From Streptomyces griseorubiginosus (GTDB lineage: Bacteria > Actinomycetota > Actinomycetes > Streptomycetales > Streptomycetaceae), in NCBI RefSeq assembly GCF_001514195.1, contig NZ_KQ948735.1, positions 63,172 through 127,171 of the forward strand: a stretch of 64,000 nucleotides of DNA. Reading direction: 5' to 3'. Made by a program: the position numbers and the translations under genes. Shown here piece after piece: positions 7,225 to 15,793 of this stretch. Under the pieces are notes generated by a model. It did no database searches and was not told the origin of the DNA. It saw only the letters and a list, made by a program, of their open reading frames with translations. How positions within the stretch are numbered: the first letter of the stretch is position 1; the number at the start of each line of letters is the position of its first letter.

Positions 7225-8424
7225 GTGGAAAAACGGTCCTCCATGGGTGGGGCGACAGTGCTGATCGTCGGCGCCGGACCCGCCGGGCTCGTGCTCGGGA
7301 ACCTGCTGCTGGCAGCCGGAGTCGACTGTCTGATCGTGGAGCGGAGCAGCCGCACGCACGTCGAGCGGCGCGCCCGGGCGGGGTTCCTGGCGGAAGCCAC
7401 GGTCCGTGTCCTCGTGGACAACGGCCTCGGCACCGGACTCCTGGCCCGCGGCACCCGGCACGACACCTGCGTCTTCCGCAGCGAGCAGGGAGAGTTCGCC
7501 CTCCGCTACGGCGCCCTCGGCCGGGAGGAGGCCCACACCGTCTACCCCCAGCAGCACCTCGTGGCCGACCTGGTCGCCGAGTTCCTGCGCCGCGGCGGCG
7601 ACCTGCGCTTCGGGACCCCGGTGAGCGAGGTGGGCGGACTGGACGGCGAACGGCCCTGGCTCCTCGCGCACCGGGAGGACGGAACGCCGTACCGGCTGAC
7701 GGGCCGCTACGTCGCGGGGTGCGACGGCCGCCACGGGGTGTGCCGCCGCCGGGTTCCGGCCGACGCGGCCCGCCCGCACCGGCGACGGCACGGCGTCTCC
7801 TGGCTCGCCCTGCTCGTCGGGACACCCCCCGCGCTGCCCGCGGTCACCTACGCCGTCCACGACCGGGGCTTCGCCGGTCACATGGCCCGCACCCCCTCCG
7901 TCACCCGGTACTACCTCCAGTGCGAGCCCGGCACCGACCCGGCCTCCTGGAGCGAGGCGGCCCTCTGGGAGGAGCTCGACCTGCGCATGCGGGCGGAACG
8001 GTTCGGCCCGCTGCGCCGCGGACCCGTCCTGGAGCGGGCCGTGGTCGACCTGGAGTCCGACGTGCTGGACCCGATGCAGTACGGGCGGCTGTTCCTCGCC
8101 GGCGACGCGGCGGGCCTGATCAGCCCCTCGGCGGCCAAGGGCGCCAACCTCGCGGTCATGGCGGCCGAGACCCTGGCCCGGGGGTTCACCGCCGCCGTCC
8201 ACGAGGGCGACGAGGAGCCGCTGGCCCGCTACTCGGCCACCTGTCTGCCCAGGATCTGGCGGGCTCAGGAGTTCTCCCACTGGATGATCGGCCTCCTGCA
8301 CGCCCCTGCCGGGGACGACGAGGAGTCCCGTTTCCTCCGCGCCCTGCGCGACTCCCGCCTGGAGAACCTGCGCACGTCCAGGGCGCATCAGCACGCCTTC
8401 GCCGACAACTACGTCGGCGTGTAG
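7225..8424 (+). CDS. FAD-dependent aromatic hydroxylase, 4-hydroxybenzoate 3-monooxygenase (PobA)-like
   Basis: A class A flavoprotein monooxygenase of about 399 residues, close to PobA (394). Visible motifs are the Rossmann GAGPAG (residues 16-21), the NAD(P)H/FAD motif GCDGRHG near 166 and the FAD-phosphate motif YGRLFLAGDAAG (Asp294). Aligned by eye to PobA from memory, substrate-side Arg214, Arg220, Tyr222, Tyr201, Pro293 and Tyr385 are kept, but Ser212 is Met and the HIVPPT loop reads GLISPS, so the substrate may be a related phenolic acid. GTG 7225 is chosen for its GGCGGGGA Shine-Dalgarno and length; ATG 7243 or ATG 7159 are alternatives. It is followed by a methyltransferase on the same strand, suggesting hydroxylation then methylation. 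Confidence 0.8.
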   Translation: MEKRSSMGGATVLIVGAGPAGLVLGNLLLAAGVDCLIVERSSRTHVERRARAGFLAEATVRVLVDNGLGTGLLARGTRHDTCVFRSEQGEFALRYGALGREEAHTVYPQQHLVADLVAEFLRRGGDLRFGTPVSEVGGLDGERPWLLAHREDGTPYRLTGRYVAGCDGRHGVCRRRVPADAARPHRRRHGVSWLALLVGTPPALPAVTYAVHDRGFAGHMARTPSVTRYYLQCEPGTDPASWSEAALWEELDLRMRAERFGPLRRGPVLERAVVDLESDVLDPMQYGRLFLAGDAAGLISPSAAKGANLAVMAAETLARGFTAAVHEGDEEPLARYSATCLPRIWRAQEFSHWMIGLLHAPAGDDEESRFLRALRDSRLENLRTSRAHQHAFADNYVGV

Positions 8425-8431
8425 GGCACTT

Positions 8432-8487
8432 GCCTGTTGGCCTGCTGGCCTGCTGGCCCGCTGCCCCGCTGCCCCGCTGGCCCCCTG
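8432..8487 (+). repeat. 8-bp tandem repeat, about seven units
   Basis: Degenerate octamers GCCTGCTG / GCCCGCTG / CCCCGCTG follow one another directly after the hydroxylase stop. The next 150 bp, up to the methyltransferase start, are also low complexity (two copies of CTCGCCCACGCCGAGCCC and CA-rich tracts). Slippage-type expansion is likely. The region may fold and act as a transcript end, but no clean hairpin is seen. Confidence 0.7.
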
Positions 8488-8646
8488 GCGGGTGAGGCAC
8501 TTCGCGACCGCCCCGGCTCCTCGCCCACGCCGAGCCCCGCACCCTCGCCCACGCCGAGCCCCACACCCACCGCCCGACAGCACCTCACCCTCCCCTTCAT
8601 CCACCCCCGCATCACCCACACTCACACCCACACCCAGAGGACACCC

Positions 8647-10629
8647 ATGCCCTTCGCGTCGGCACCGGAGCGCTCGCTCCCCCCGGCGGACCTCGACCGC
8701 ATCGAGCAGGCGGCCGCGTTCGTCCGCAGCAACGACACGGCGAGCGCCCTCGACGTCCTGCTGCCGGACCTGACCGCCGAGGAGCGGCAGGCGCTCGCCG
8801 GGACGCTGCGGCTGGCCCACACCGCCCTGCTCGTCTTTCCCCGGACGCTCGCCGGCCTGGCCGAGGAACTCGCCGAACGAGGTCTGCACGCCGCAGAGTT
8901 GACCCCGAGCGTGGTCGTCCGCGGCCGGCTCGCCCGGCGTCACGGCCGACCTGCCGGTGCCCTGCCGGTCGGCATCCTCAGGGCGTCGGTGCCCGACACC
9001 CCCGGCGGGCGCGGCGAGATCGAGGTCTTCGCCCTGGAGGTGCCGGACGGCTCGGACCTCGTGGCCCTCGCGGCGGCCGAACGCGCGTCCGGCGACGAGG
9101 CCCACATCGCGTTCGAGGTCGTGGCGCCCACGCCGGTGGTCCTGCACGGTCTGACGGCGCTGCTGCTCGACCGGGCCGGCGCCCACGCCGACAGCGGCGG
9201 TCACAACCCGCACGAGAACTCCACCGTGCTCTACTTCCGCGCGGGCGAGCACCGTATCGAGCTCTACGTCCCCGGCCGGCACCCGGACCTCCTCGCCACC
9301 CACCTGCGCCGCTCGACACCCCGGCGACCACCCGCCGTCGGCGACGCGCCGAAGTCACCGGGCGCGGTTGGTGAAGCGCCGCAGTCACCCGTCGCCCTCG
9401 GGCACGCGCCGAAGGCACCGGGCGTCCTTGGCCACGCGCCAAAGTCACCGGGCATCCTCGGCGACGCGCCGCAGTCACCCGGCGTCCTCGGGCACGCGCC
9501 GAAGGCACCGGGCGTCCTTGGCCACGCGCCGCGGACATCGGGCGTCCTTGGCCACGCGCCAAAGTCACTGGGCATCCTCGGCGACGCGCCGCAGTCACCC
9601 GCCGCCCTCGGCCACACCCCCGCTGCCGGGGACCGCCCCCGGGACCGACTGCTGCACCTGATGACGGGTGCCTGGACCACCCAGGCGATCGCCGTGGCCG
9701 CCGAACTCCGGCTCGCCGACCATCTGGACGCCCACCCCGGCGCCGGCCTGGCCCTCCTCGCCGAACTGACCGGCTGCCACGCCGACAGCCTCGGCCGGCT
9801 GCTGCGCCACCTCGCCGGTCTGGGCCTGGTGGCGGCGGACCCCGACGGCTCCTACCACCTCACGGAGCTGGGCGAGCCGCTGCGCGCCGGGGCCGCCGAC
9901 TCCTTCCAGCCGCTCGCCCTGCTCTACGGCGGCCCGTTCTACCGCTCCTTCGGCGAGCTCGCGCACTCTGTGCGCACCGGGGAGGAGGCGTTCGCGAAGG
10001 TCTTCGGCGAACACCACTTCCCGCACTTCGCCCGCCACCCCGAACTGGCCGACCTGTTCGACCGGGCCATGGCGGCGAGCGCGCCCATGTTCGCCCCCGT
10101 GGCCGGCCTGGTGGACCTCTCCGCCCACCGGGTCGTGGTGGACGTCGCCGGCGGCAACGGCGAACTCCTCGGACGGCTGCTGCGCGCGGCCCCGCACCTC
10201 CGCGGTGTCCTGCTGGAGCGGCCGCACGCCGTCGAGGCCGCGGAGAAGGCCTTCGCGGAGGCGGGCCTGGCCGACCGCTGCCGGTTCATGGCGGGGGACT
10301 TCACGTCCGAGGTCCCCGACGGCGGCGACCTGTACGTGCTGTCCCGGGTCCTCCACGACTGGGACGACGAGCGCTGCCTGACGATCCTGCGCCGGTGCGC
10401 GCAGGCCATGGCCCCGGGCAGCGAACTCCTGCTGATCGAGCGGCTGTTGCCGACGGACGCCCGGCTCTCCCTCGCCGTCGCCTGGGACCTGCACATGCTG
10501 TGCAACGTCGGAGGCCGCGAGCGCACGGAGGACCACTACCGCCGACTGCTGGACGAGGCGGGCTTCGACTGCGAGTCGTGCCACGAACTCCCTTTGCAGG
10601 CGACACTGCTCCGCTTCCGTCGGCGCTGA
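8647..10629 (+). CDS. O-methyltransferase with unknown N-terminal domain and decapeptide-repeat linker
   Basis: A 660-residue protein in three parts. Residues 1-230 form an unrecognised domain (FVRSNDTASALDVLLPDLTA, then a strand-rich part GEIEVFALEVPDGSD). Residues 234-323 are nine decapeptide repeats. Residues 330-660 are a family-2 SAM O-methyltransferase (acetylserotonin/COMT type): dimerisation winged helix, SAM motif VVVDVAGGNGELLG near 496, and the catalytic-base motif LSRVLHDWDDE with His570. Such enzymes methylate phenolic hydroxyls, matching the hydroxylase upstream. ATG 8647 is preferred; the in-frame extension to 8437 is low-complexity sequence. A frameshift-free 2 kb frame with constant GC bias supports one polypeptide. 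Usual family-2 enzymes have about 340 residues, so the N-terminal half is extra. Confidence 0.82.
   Translation: MPFASAPERSLPPADLDRIEQAAAFVRSNDTASALDVLLPDLTAEERQALAGTLRLAHTALLVFPRTLAGLAEELAERGLHAAELTPSVVVRGRLARRHGRPAGALPVGILRASVPDTPGGRGEIEVFALEVPDGSDLVALAAAERASGDEAHIAFEVVAPTPVVLHGLTALLLDRAGAHADSGGHNPHENSTVLYFRAGEHRIELYVPGRHPDLLATHLRRSTPRRPPAVGDAPKSPGAVGEAPQSPVALGHAPKAPGVLGHAPKSPGILGDAPQSPGVLGHAPKAPGVLGHAPRTSGVLGHAPKSLGILGDAPQSPAALGHTPAAGDRPRDRLLHLMTGAWTTQAIAVAAELRLADHLDAHPGAGLALLAELTGCHADSLGRLLRHLAGLGLVAADPDGSYHLTELGEPLRAGAADSFQPLALLYGGPFYRSFGELAHSVRTGEEAFAKVFGEHHFPHFARHPELADLFDRAMAASAPMFAPVAGLVDLSAHRVVVDVAGGNGELLGRLLRAAPHLRGVLLERPHAVEAAEKAFAEAGLADRCRFMAGDFTSEVPDGGDLYVLSRVLHDWDDERCLTILRRCAQAMAPGSELLLIERLLPTDARLSLAVAWDLHMLCNVGGRERTEDHYRRLLDEAGFDCESCHELPLQATLLRFRRR
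9346..9615 (+). repeat. 30-bp coding tandem repeat, nine units
   Basis: Nine units of 30 bp encode decapeptides of the form AP(K/Q/R)(S/A)PG(V/I)LG(H/D). Units 3-5 (KAPGVLGH, KSPGILGD, QSPGVLGH) recur in units 6 and 8-9, so a three-unit block of 90 bp seems to have duplicated. Ala-Pro spacing suggests a stiff, extended linker. The array sits exactly between the N-terminal domain and the methyltransferase domain. Confidence 0.92.
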
Positions 10630-10821
10630 CTCCGACGCAAGATGCAGCCGTGGAGCCGGCCGCTCGCCCTTCGCCGGTCGAGCGGCGTGGTCACGGAGGC
10701 CCACCGGATCTCCGTCACCAGGCCGGGAAGAATCAAGATACTGACAACGGGGGTGCTCATGGCATCCGCTCAGTCAGGGCGAGGCTGCCAGATACCAAGA
10801 CGCCCATTGACGTCAGCCAGA

Positions 10822-12726
10822 TCAGGGCGCGGAGTCCGATCCGCCACCACCGCCGACGGCACCACCTGCAGCCCGGATCAGAACGCGCGCCTCGTCCTCG
10901 AGGCGTCGGGTGATGGGTTCGTCTCCCATGCGCTGTTCCCTGAGCTGTACGGCCAGTCGCCCGAAGTAGTCGGCAGCGTTGAGGACATGCTGCGTCACGT
11001 CGACCGATGCCCCGCTCCGGAGCTCCTCACGGACCTGCGAGGTGTGGGCAAGAACATGACCGATCTGTGCGCGCACCCACTCCTGTCGGTCGTCCTCCAG
11101 ACCGGCTCGTATCAGCTGGCGAATCAGTCGTTCGCAAGCCCGAGTGACATCGTCCAGTAACCGCGCCTCACGGCTGACACCCAGTGAGACGTCGCGCCCC
11201 TGCACGACCTGCAACTGGAAGTTGCCACCGCCGATCCGGTTCGGGCTGTAGGCGGTCACATCCACGGGACCGAGTCCCCCCAGGGCGGGACGGAAGCACG
11301 GATGGACGTGGAACTCGTCCTCGCCGGCTTGTGGAGGCGTCTGCGAGCCGTCGGAGTACACGACTGCATGGCCTCTCTTGACCCCCAGGAAACCGATGTT
11401 GAAGAGGACATCCAGCACTCCCTGGGGGGTGAGACCGTCGGCGTAGTCGGCGAACTCCTGCTGAAGTCGTTCACGGTGGGGCTCGAACCGAGTTTCGAGT
11501 GCCGGGCGCATCGTCACGTAGCCGTGATTGTCGAACAGCAGGAACAGCTGGCTGAGGAAGGGATGTGTCACCGAGTACTCCCTCGCCAGGTCGGTGAGTT
11601 TCCAGCGCGAGAACTGTTCCGTGGCGGTGAGTACGTCCTCCTCGGTGATGTGCTCGCCGCCGCGCCGGTCGGCGGCATCCCGGCACGCGTTGAGGAACTG
11701 GATCATGTCCCTGGGGCGTGGAAGAGCGCGCCGGAACAGGTATTCAGCGGTCGGCTCCCCGGACACCGTGGGTGGGAACACATCTCCCCACAACTGCTCT
11801 GGAGTGAGGGCCGTGGCCTTGAGAGAGGTCGCCGCCCTGCTGAGAGCAAGGTGTGCCAGTTCCTCCTGGCTCCAGGAAATGCGCAGTTCGTCGCTGTGGA
11901 ACTTGTCGGCATCACCGAAGTGGAGCGTGTCGTAGATGTCCGCCCGGAGAAAGAGCGTGCAGCGGATGGCGCCACCGTATTGGCCGGTGACCTGCTTGCT
12001 CGCCAGCAGCAGTCCCGTGACGAGGGCATGGCTGTCCGGGTCTATCGTCCAGATCTGTTCGAGCTGGTCGACGAGGAGGAGCAGGGGCGGATGGGACGCG
12101 GCGCATCCCAGGTCGACGAAGGCAGCTGACACACCGTTCTCCAGTACCTCCAACTGTCTGCTCGCGCGGGCACCCTCCGAGGCGCCGTTGAGACCGAGGC
12201 CTGCCTCGAAGCCGAACGCCTTGAGCGAGAGGTTCGCCGACTGCAGGCCTCGGGCCCCGCGGCGAAGCCTGTCGTAGAGGCGCTCGTCGCCCGTCTCGTC
12301 GTTCGCTTCCAGAAAGTCGCGCAGGGCTTTCACGGAGGATCGTGCCCGCCACCCGTGCGCCGTGCGCGCGTGCTCGCACAGGTACCGCGCAGCGTGCACG
12401 GCGAAGACGTACCGCCAGATCAGGGACTTGGCGGTGTCACCTGACACGCCCTGGAGTTCGAACCGCCGTATCTCGTCCCCGGCGGCGTCGTCCGGCGTGA
12501 TCAGAACCGCCGTACCGGGATGGCCGTCGGTAGCTCCCAGATGCCGGCAGATCGCGCTCTTGCCGGCCCCCTTGCGGCCGATGATCAGCGACTTGCGGCC
12601 CGACAGTGCCTCCCGGTAGGCGTAGGTGTGCAGGAAGACCCCGCCCAGAAGGCCGTCCGCAAGGTCGTGCTCCGCGTCGTCTCGGCCGAAGAACAGACGG
12701 CTCACCGGACTTGTCCCCTGCAGCAT
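10822..12726 (-). CDS. P-loop ATPase, Sll1717-like family
   Basis: A 634-residue ATPase. Walker A is GRKGAGKS (residues 50-57) and a Walker B-like LLLLVD ends at Asp220, followed by QLEQIW. After it come TLFLRADIYDTLHFGDADKF and RISWSQEELAHLALSRA, a pattern I recall from Sll1717-type P-loop ATPases of unknown function, often found near defence or signalling genes. A helical C-terminal half follows (residues 330-634). It starts at ATG 12726 because a GGGGGAGG Shine-Dalgarno lies 5 bp upstream; an upstream in-frame extension to 12831 has none. Divergent from the membrane protein-kinase pair across 116 bp. Codon third positions look less GC-biased than in flanking genes. Confidence 0.75.
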   Translation of the reverse strand: MLQGTSPVSRLFFGRDDAEHDLADGLLGGVFLHTYAYREALSGRKSLIIGRKGAGKSAICRHLGATDGHPGTAVLITPDDAAGDEIRRFELQGVSGDTAKSLIWRYVFAVHAARYLCEHARTAHGWRARSSVKALRDFLEANDETGDERLYDRLRRGARGLQSANLSLKAFGFEAGLGLNGASEGARASRQLEVLENGVSAAFVDLGCAASHPPLLLLVDQLEQIWTIDPDSHALVTGLLLASKQVTGQYGGAIRCTLFLRADIYDTLHFGDADKFHSDELRISWSQEELAHLALSRAATSLKATALTPEQLWGDVFPPTVSGEPTAEYLFRRALPRPRDMIQFLNACRDAADRRGGEHITEEDVLTATEQFSRWKLTDLAREYSVTHPFLSQLFLLFDNHGYVTMRPALETRFEPHRERLQQEFADYADGLTPQGVLDVLFNIGFLGVKRGHAVVYSDGSQTPPQAGEDEFHVHPCFRPALGGLGPVDVTAYSPNRIGGGNFQLQVVQGRDVSLGVSREARLLDDVTRACERLIRQLIRAGLEDDRQEWVRAQIGHVLAHTSQVREELRSGASVDVTQHVLNAADYFGRLAVQLREQRMGDEPITRRLEDEARVLIRAAGGAVGGGGGSDSAP

Positions 12727-12842
12727 GACGTCCTCCCCCTCGACGATGCATGAACCGCCAACTTGCCAGGAAGGATAGGGGGATTGATGGTGAACTGTCT
12801 TGAGAACTGCTTCTTGCCGAACGCGGGACATCGGGGGGTGCC
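12727..12842. promoter_or_regulatory. divergent promoter region of the ATPase / kinase module
   Basis: 116 bp separate two starts that point apart. Each has a strong purine-rich Shine-Dalgarno (GGGGGAGG leftward; GGGGGGT rightward). A leftward TATCCT -10-like hexamer is present at 12770-12775. The short shared interval implies co-regulation of the three genes. No operator was identified. Confidence 0.45.
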
Positions 12843-14588
12843 ATGAGCGAAGAGCAGGATCTCGACGAGTTGCTGGAGCCGCTGCGTACGGATATCACCA
12901 CACTGCACGTCGAGTTGAAGCTGCTGCGGCAAAGACAGGACGGGATGAGCCAGGCTGTGGCCGACGTCGGCTACGCGGTCCACGAGGTGAAGGAGAAGGT
13001 GACGGCGAGCCGCGAGGTGCTGGACGACTTCGTGGAGCGGTACGGCAGGGATCAGGTCGTGGCCAACGCCCAGGCAGAACTGACACAGTTGACCGTCGAG
13101 TGGAAGGCCGACTTTGCTCAGCGTCGGCGGGTCCGGAGCCTGGCGCGCGGCCTCACGCACACTCTGACGGCTCAGGCGGTGGCTGACGGGCTGATCGATC
13201 ACGACACGATCGATGCCTGTGTCAGGAAGCAGTTCCTCGACGAACCGACGTACTGGCTCGCTCCGGCGATCATGGCGGTCGCAGCCCGGCACAACAGGGA
13301 GACGGCAAGAGCCTCGCGGGCGACCGCTCACGCGGTGTGGCTCGATTCCGCGAAAGCCAAACTCTTTTTCGCCCTGACCTGTTCGCGGCTGGGGGAGCTG
13401 AGCGAGGCGGCGGGCTGGATGGACCGCTACCTCAACTCGATCGACCACGACGACCTCGGTCCCGAGTTCGGGGTGGTGCTTGAGGCCATAGCCAACGCGG
13501 AACTCGGATACGACGCCTACACGTATGCCCGTGAGGCCATGGCGCGCTGGTTCCGTGCGGACGGCTCCGCGTTCCAGTCCCCTCCCGCGCTGTCGACGGG
13601 TCCACATCTGGCTCCGTGGGCGGGGCGCCTGATGGAGTTCGGCGAGGACACCTCCGGTGACCGCTTCGCTGCCCTGCGGAAGCTGACAGGAATGGAGTGG
13701 CCCGCCTTGGAGAGCGGGTGGCGGACTGCCACCGCTCTCCAAGGCACGCTGGCCTACCTGCAGGCCTTCCCGACGGTCGACGACTCTCCCACCCGCTCGG
13801 GGCATTACGCGGACAGTGCACTCGATCACCTGATCGACCATCTCGAACCGGACGAAGCCGAACTCCAGGAGCGCATGGCACGGTTGCGCGTGCTCATCAA
13901 ACACCGAGGAGACCTGGAAGCCGCCTCGGCGGAGATCGACGAGTCCGCGAGGGAGACGGAGCGCCTCGACTTCGTCACTCTGATGGAGCGTGCCGTGTTC
14001 CAGCCCGAACTGCTCCAACTCGGCGCATCCGCGCGGGGACTCGCCCTGGACTGCGTCTGGGAGAGCGTGCGCGCCTCGACCCTGTCCATGGCCCGCACGT
14101 CCCGCTCGTTGCTGCCTCCGGTGGTGGTGCTTTCGTTCGAGGGCTGGACGTGCGAGTACCCCACCGATCCGGCCCAGACGTTCGACGCGCGCCGGGCGGC
14201 GGACGAACTCGCCCGCCATGTGGAGGAACGGACCCGTGAACAGGTCGATTCGATCGTGCCGGCCTGGACGCTCACCGTGGCCTCGGTGATGCTCGCGGCG
14301 GGGTGCTTCGCGGCCAACCTGTGGTGGGTCGGGGAGAGCACCTCCTTGCTGCTCATGGCGTTGGCCGTGCTGTCCTGCACCGCGGCGCTGGGCGGCGTGG
14401 CACACGTACCGTTCCGCAAGCACAGCCGACGAACTGCCGGTGAGAAGCTGCGGGTTCACGCGTCGTACCTGGTCATGCAGGCTGCGGGGGAGCTGGAAGA
14501 CCTGTTGGTCGACTGGCGGTACGGACTGGGGTGCGCGGAGGCGCTGGGTGAGTGGCATCCCGGCCAGCCTCGGGAGGTGGAGGCGTGA
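12843..14588 (+). CDS. coiled-coil protein with two C-terminal membrane segments, unknown family
   Basis: A 581-residue protein I cannot assign. Residues 8-60 have heptad-like spacing (LLEPLRTDITTLHVELKLL), suggesting a coiled coil. Residues 90-440 are mostly helical and amphipathic, with TPR-like stretches (ALTCSRLGELSEAAGWMDRY). Two hydrophobic helices at about 475-497 and 501-523 form a membrane hairpin, followed by 55 cytosolic residues; so the large N-terminal part should face the cytosol. ATG 12843 has GGGGGGT upstream. The stop TGA overlaps the GTG start of the kinase gene, so the two are translationally coupled. A substrate or membrane anchor for the kinase is a fair guess. Confidence 0.75.
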   Translation: MSEEQDLDELLEPLRTDITTLHVELKLLRQRQDGMSQAVADVGYAVHEVKEKVTASREVLDDFVERYGRDQVVANAQAELTQLTVEWKADFAQRRRVRSLARGLTHTLTAQAVADGLIDHDTIDACVRKQFLDEPTYWLAPAIMAVAARHNRETARASRATAHAVWLDSAKAKLFFALTCSRLGELSEAAGWMDRYLNSIDHDDLGPEFGVVLEAIANAELGYDAYTYAREAMARWFRADGSAFQSPPALSTGPHLAPWAGRLMEFGEDTSGDRFAALRKLTGMEWPALESGWRTATALQGTLAYLQAFPTVDDSPTRSGHYADSALDHLIDHLEPDEAELQERMARLRVLIKHRGDLEAASAEIDESARETERLDFVTLMERAVFQPELLQLGASARGLALDCVWESVRASTLSMARTSRSLLPPVVVLSFEGWTCEYPTDPAQTFDARRAADELARHVEERTREQVDSIVPAWTLTVASVMLAAGCFAANLWWVGESTSLLLMALAVLSCTAALGGVAHVPFRKHSRRTAGEKLRVHASYLVMQAAGELEDLLVDWRYGLGCAEALGEWHPGQPREVEA

Positions 14589-15745
14589 GCGGCGGCCGAG
14601 TCCTCGGAGACGGCCGATACGTTCTGGACCGTCGTCTCGGCAAGGGCGGCATGGGCCACGTCTGGCTCGCCCTGGACCGAACACTCGACAAGCCCGTCGC
14701 GATCAAGCTCCTCGACATGGACCGCATCCGGCAGCGGAGCCGCAGGCCCGCCCTGACCGACGAGATGCACGCGCGGTTCGAGAAGGAGTGGCAGTCGATG
14801 GCGCGTATCGACAGTCCGTACGTCGTAGCCATCCGGGACCGTGGCGAGGACGGTGGACACGTCTACCTGGTGATGGACTACGTCGACGGAAACTCATTGG
14901 ACATGTACATGGGTCAGGGCGACTCCCTGACTCTGGAGCAGACCGTGCGTTGGTCCGTGCAGATCTGCGAGGGGCTGGCGGACGCGAGCGAGGTCGACGT
15001 GGTGCACAGGGACATCAAGCCCGCCAACATCATGATCAACGAGAGGGGGAATGCCAAGATCGTCGACTTCGGCCTGGCCCGCCTCCTGGACATGTCGGAG
15101 ACCCGCGGTGCCGGGGCCACCTGGCAGTACGCGGCCCCCGAACGCTGGGACAAGAAGCCCGGCGATCACCTCAGTGACCTGTACTCCCTGGGCTGTGTGA
15201 TGTACGAGATGCTCACCGGGAACCCGCCGTTCAGCAGCCGGGACGGTGACACCCTGGCCGTCGGCTTCATGCACCTGCGCGACAGGCCGGTGCCGCCGCT
15301 CAAGGTGCGCCGAGGAATCCCGGAGACCCTGAGCGAACTCGTCATGCACCTGCTGGCCAAGAAGCCCGAGCAGAGGCCGCAGCACGCACGCGCCGTGATC
15401 CGCCGGATCCGGCAGGTCGAGCACACACCCGACGGCGGCGCCGACGGCTCCGGATCGCTCGTGCCGGCGGACAGGTTCCACGTGAACACGGACTACGTCG
15501 AACGCATCCAGGAGTTGGAGCGGCGCATCCGTACGCTGCGGATCCAGTACGCGGAGAGTCATCCCTCCCTCGTCGAGGCACGCTTCGAGCTCGCGGAGCT
15601 GACAGGCCGGTCGGGGGATTCCCGGGGCGCGGCGGACCGCTTCGAGAGTCTGGGTGAAGACTGCAAGCGCTACTTCGGCCCGAGCGATCCCCGGGCCTTC
15701 GACGCATTCGACGCCATGGCCCGATGGATCGCGTCTCCGTCCTGA
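14585..15745 (+). CDS. Ser/Thr protein kinase with C-terminal helical extension
   Basis: A 386-residue Hanks-type kinase. The glycine loop GKGGMGHV (19-26), ATP-binding Lys41, catalytic loop HRDIKPANI (Asp143 in HRD at 141-143), DFG at 161-163 and APE (AAPERWD) are all intact, so it should be active. After residue 275 a linker leads to a heptad-rich segment (ERIQELERRIRTLRIQY) and a TPR-like helical pair. There is no transmembrane helix, unlike PASTA-type kinases; membrane recruitment could come from the coupled upstream protein. GTG 14585 overlaps the upstream stop (GTGA) and has GGAGG nearby. An in-frame start at 14552 would overlap more. Confidence 0.9.
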   Translation: MSGGRVLGDGRYVLDRRLGKGGMGHVWLALDRTLDKPVAIKLLDMDRIRQRSRRPALTDEMHARFEKEWQSMARIDSPYVVAIRDRGEDGGHVYLVMDYVDGNSLDMYMGQGDSLTLEQTVRWSVQICEGLADASEVDVVHRDIKPANIMINERGNAKIVDFGLARLLDMSETRGAGATWQYAAPERWDKKPGDHLSDLYSLGCVMYEMLTGNPPFSSRDGDTLAVGFMHLRDRPVPPLKVRRGIPETLSELVMHLLAKKPEQRPQHARAVIRRIRQVEHTPDGGADGSGSLVPADRFHVNTDYVERIQELERRIRTLRIQYAESHPSLVEARFELAELTGRSGDSRGAADRFESLGEDCKRYFGPSDPRAFDAFDAMARWIASPS

Positions 15746-15793
15746 CCGGACAGCCGTGGCGGAGAACGGCCGGATTCACGCCGCGCGGGACGG

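Noticed and set aside
8425..8646. In-frame N-terminal extension of the methyltransferase from 8437
   Set aside because: Encoded by low-complexity 8-bp repeats and CA tracts; the ATG at 8647 is the first start within coding-like sequence.
7102..9303. 733-residue minus-strand frame antisense to the hydroxylase and methyltransferase start
   Set aside because: Antisense to two genes with recognisable motifs; its sequence is Gly/Val/Glu-rich as expected from complementing high-GC codons.
9264..9680. Minus-strand decapeptide frame GDFGAWPRTPG
   Set aside because: It is the antisense reading of the methyltransferase linker repeat; the plus-strand frame continues into real domains.
12702..14684. 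660-residue minus-strand frame opposite the membrane protein
   Set aside because: Shadow of the coupled membrane-protein gene; no motif and no Shine-Dalgarno.
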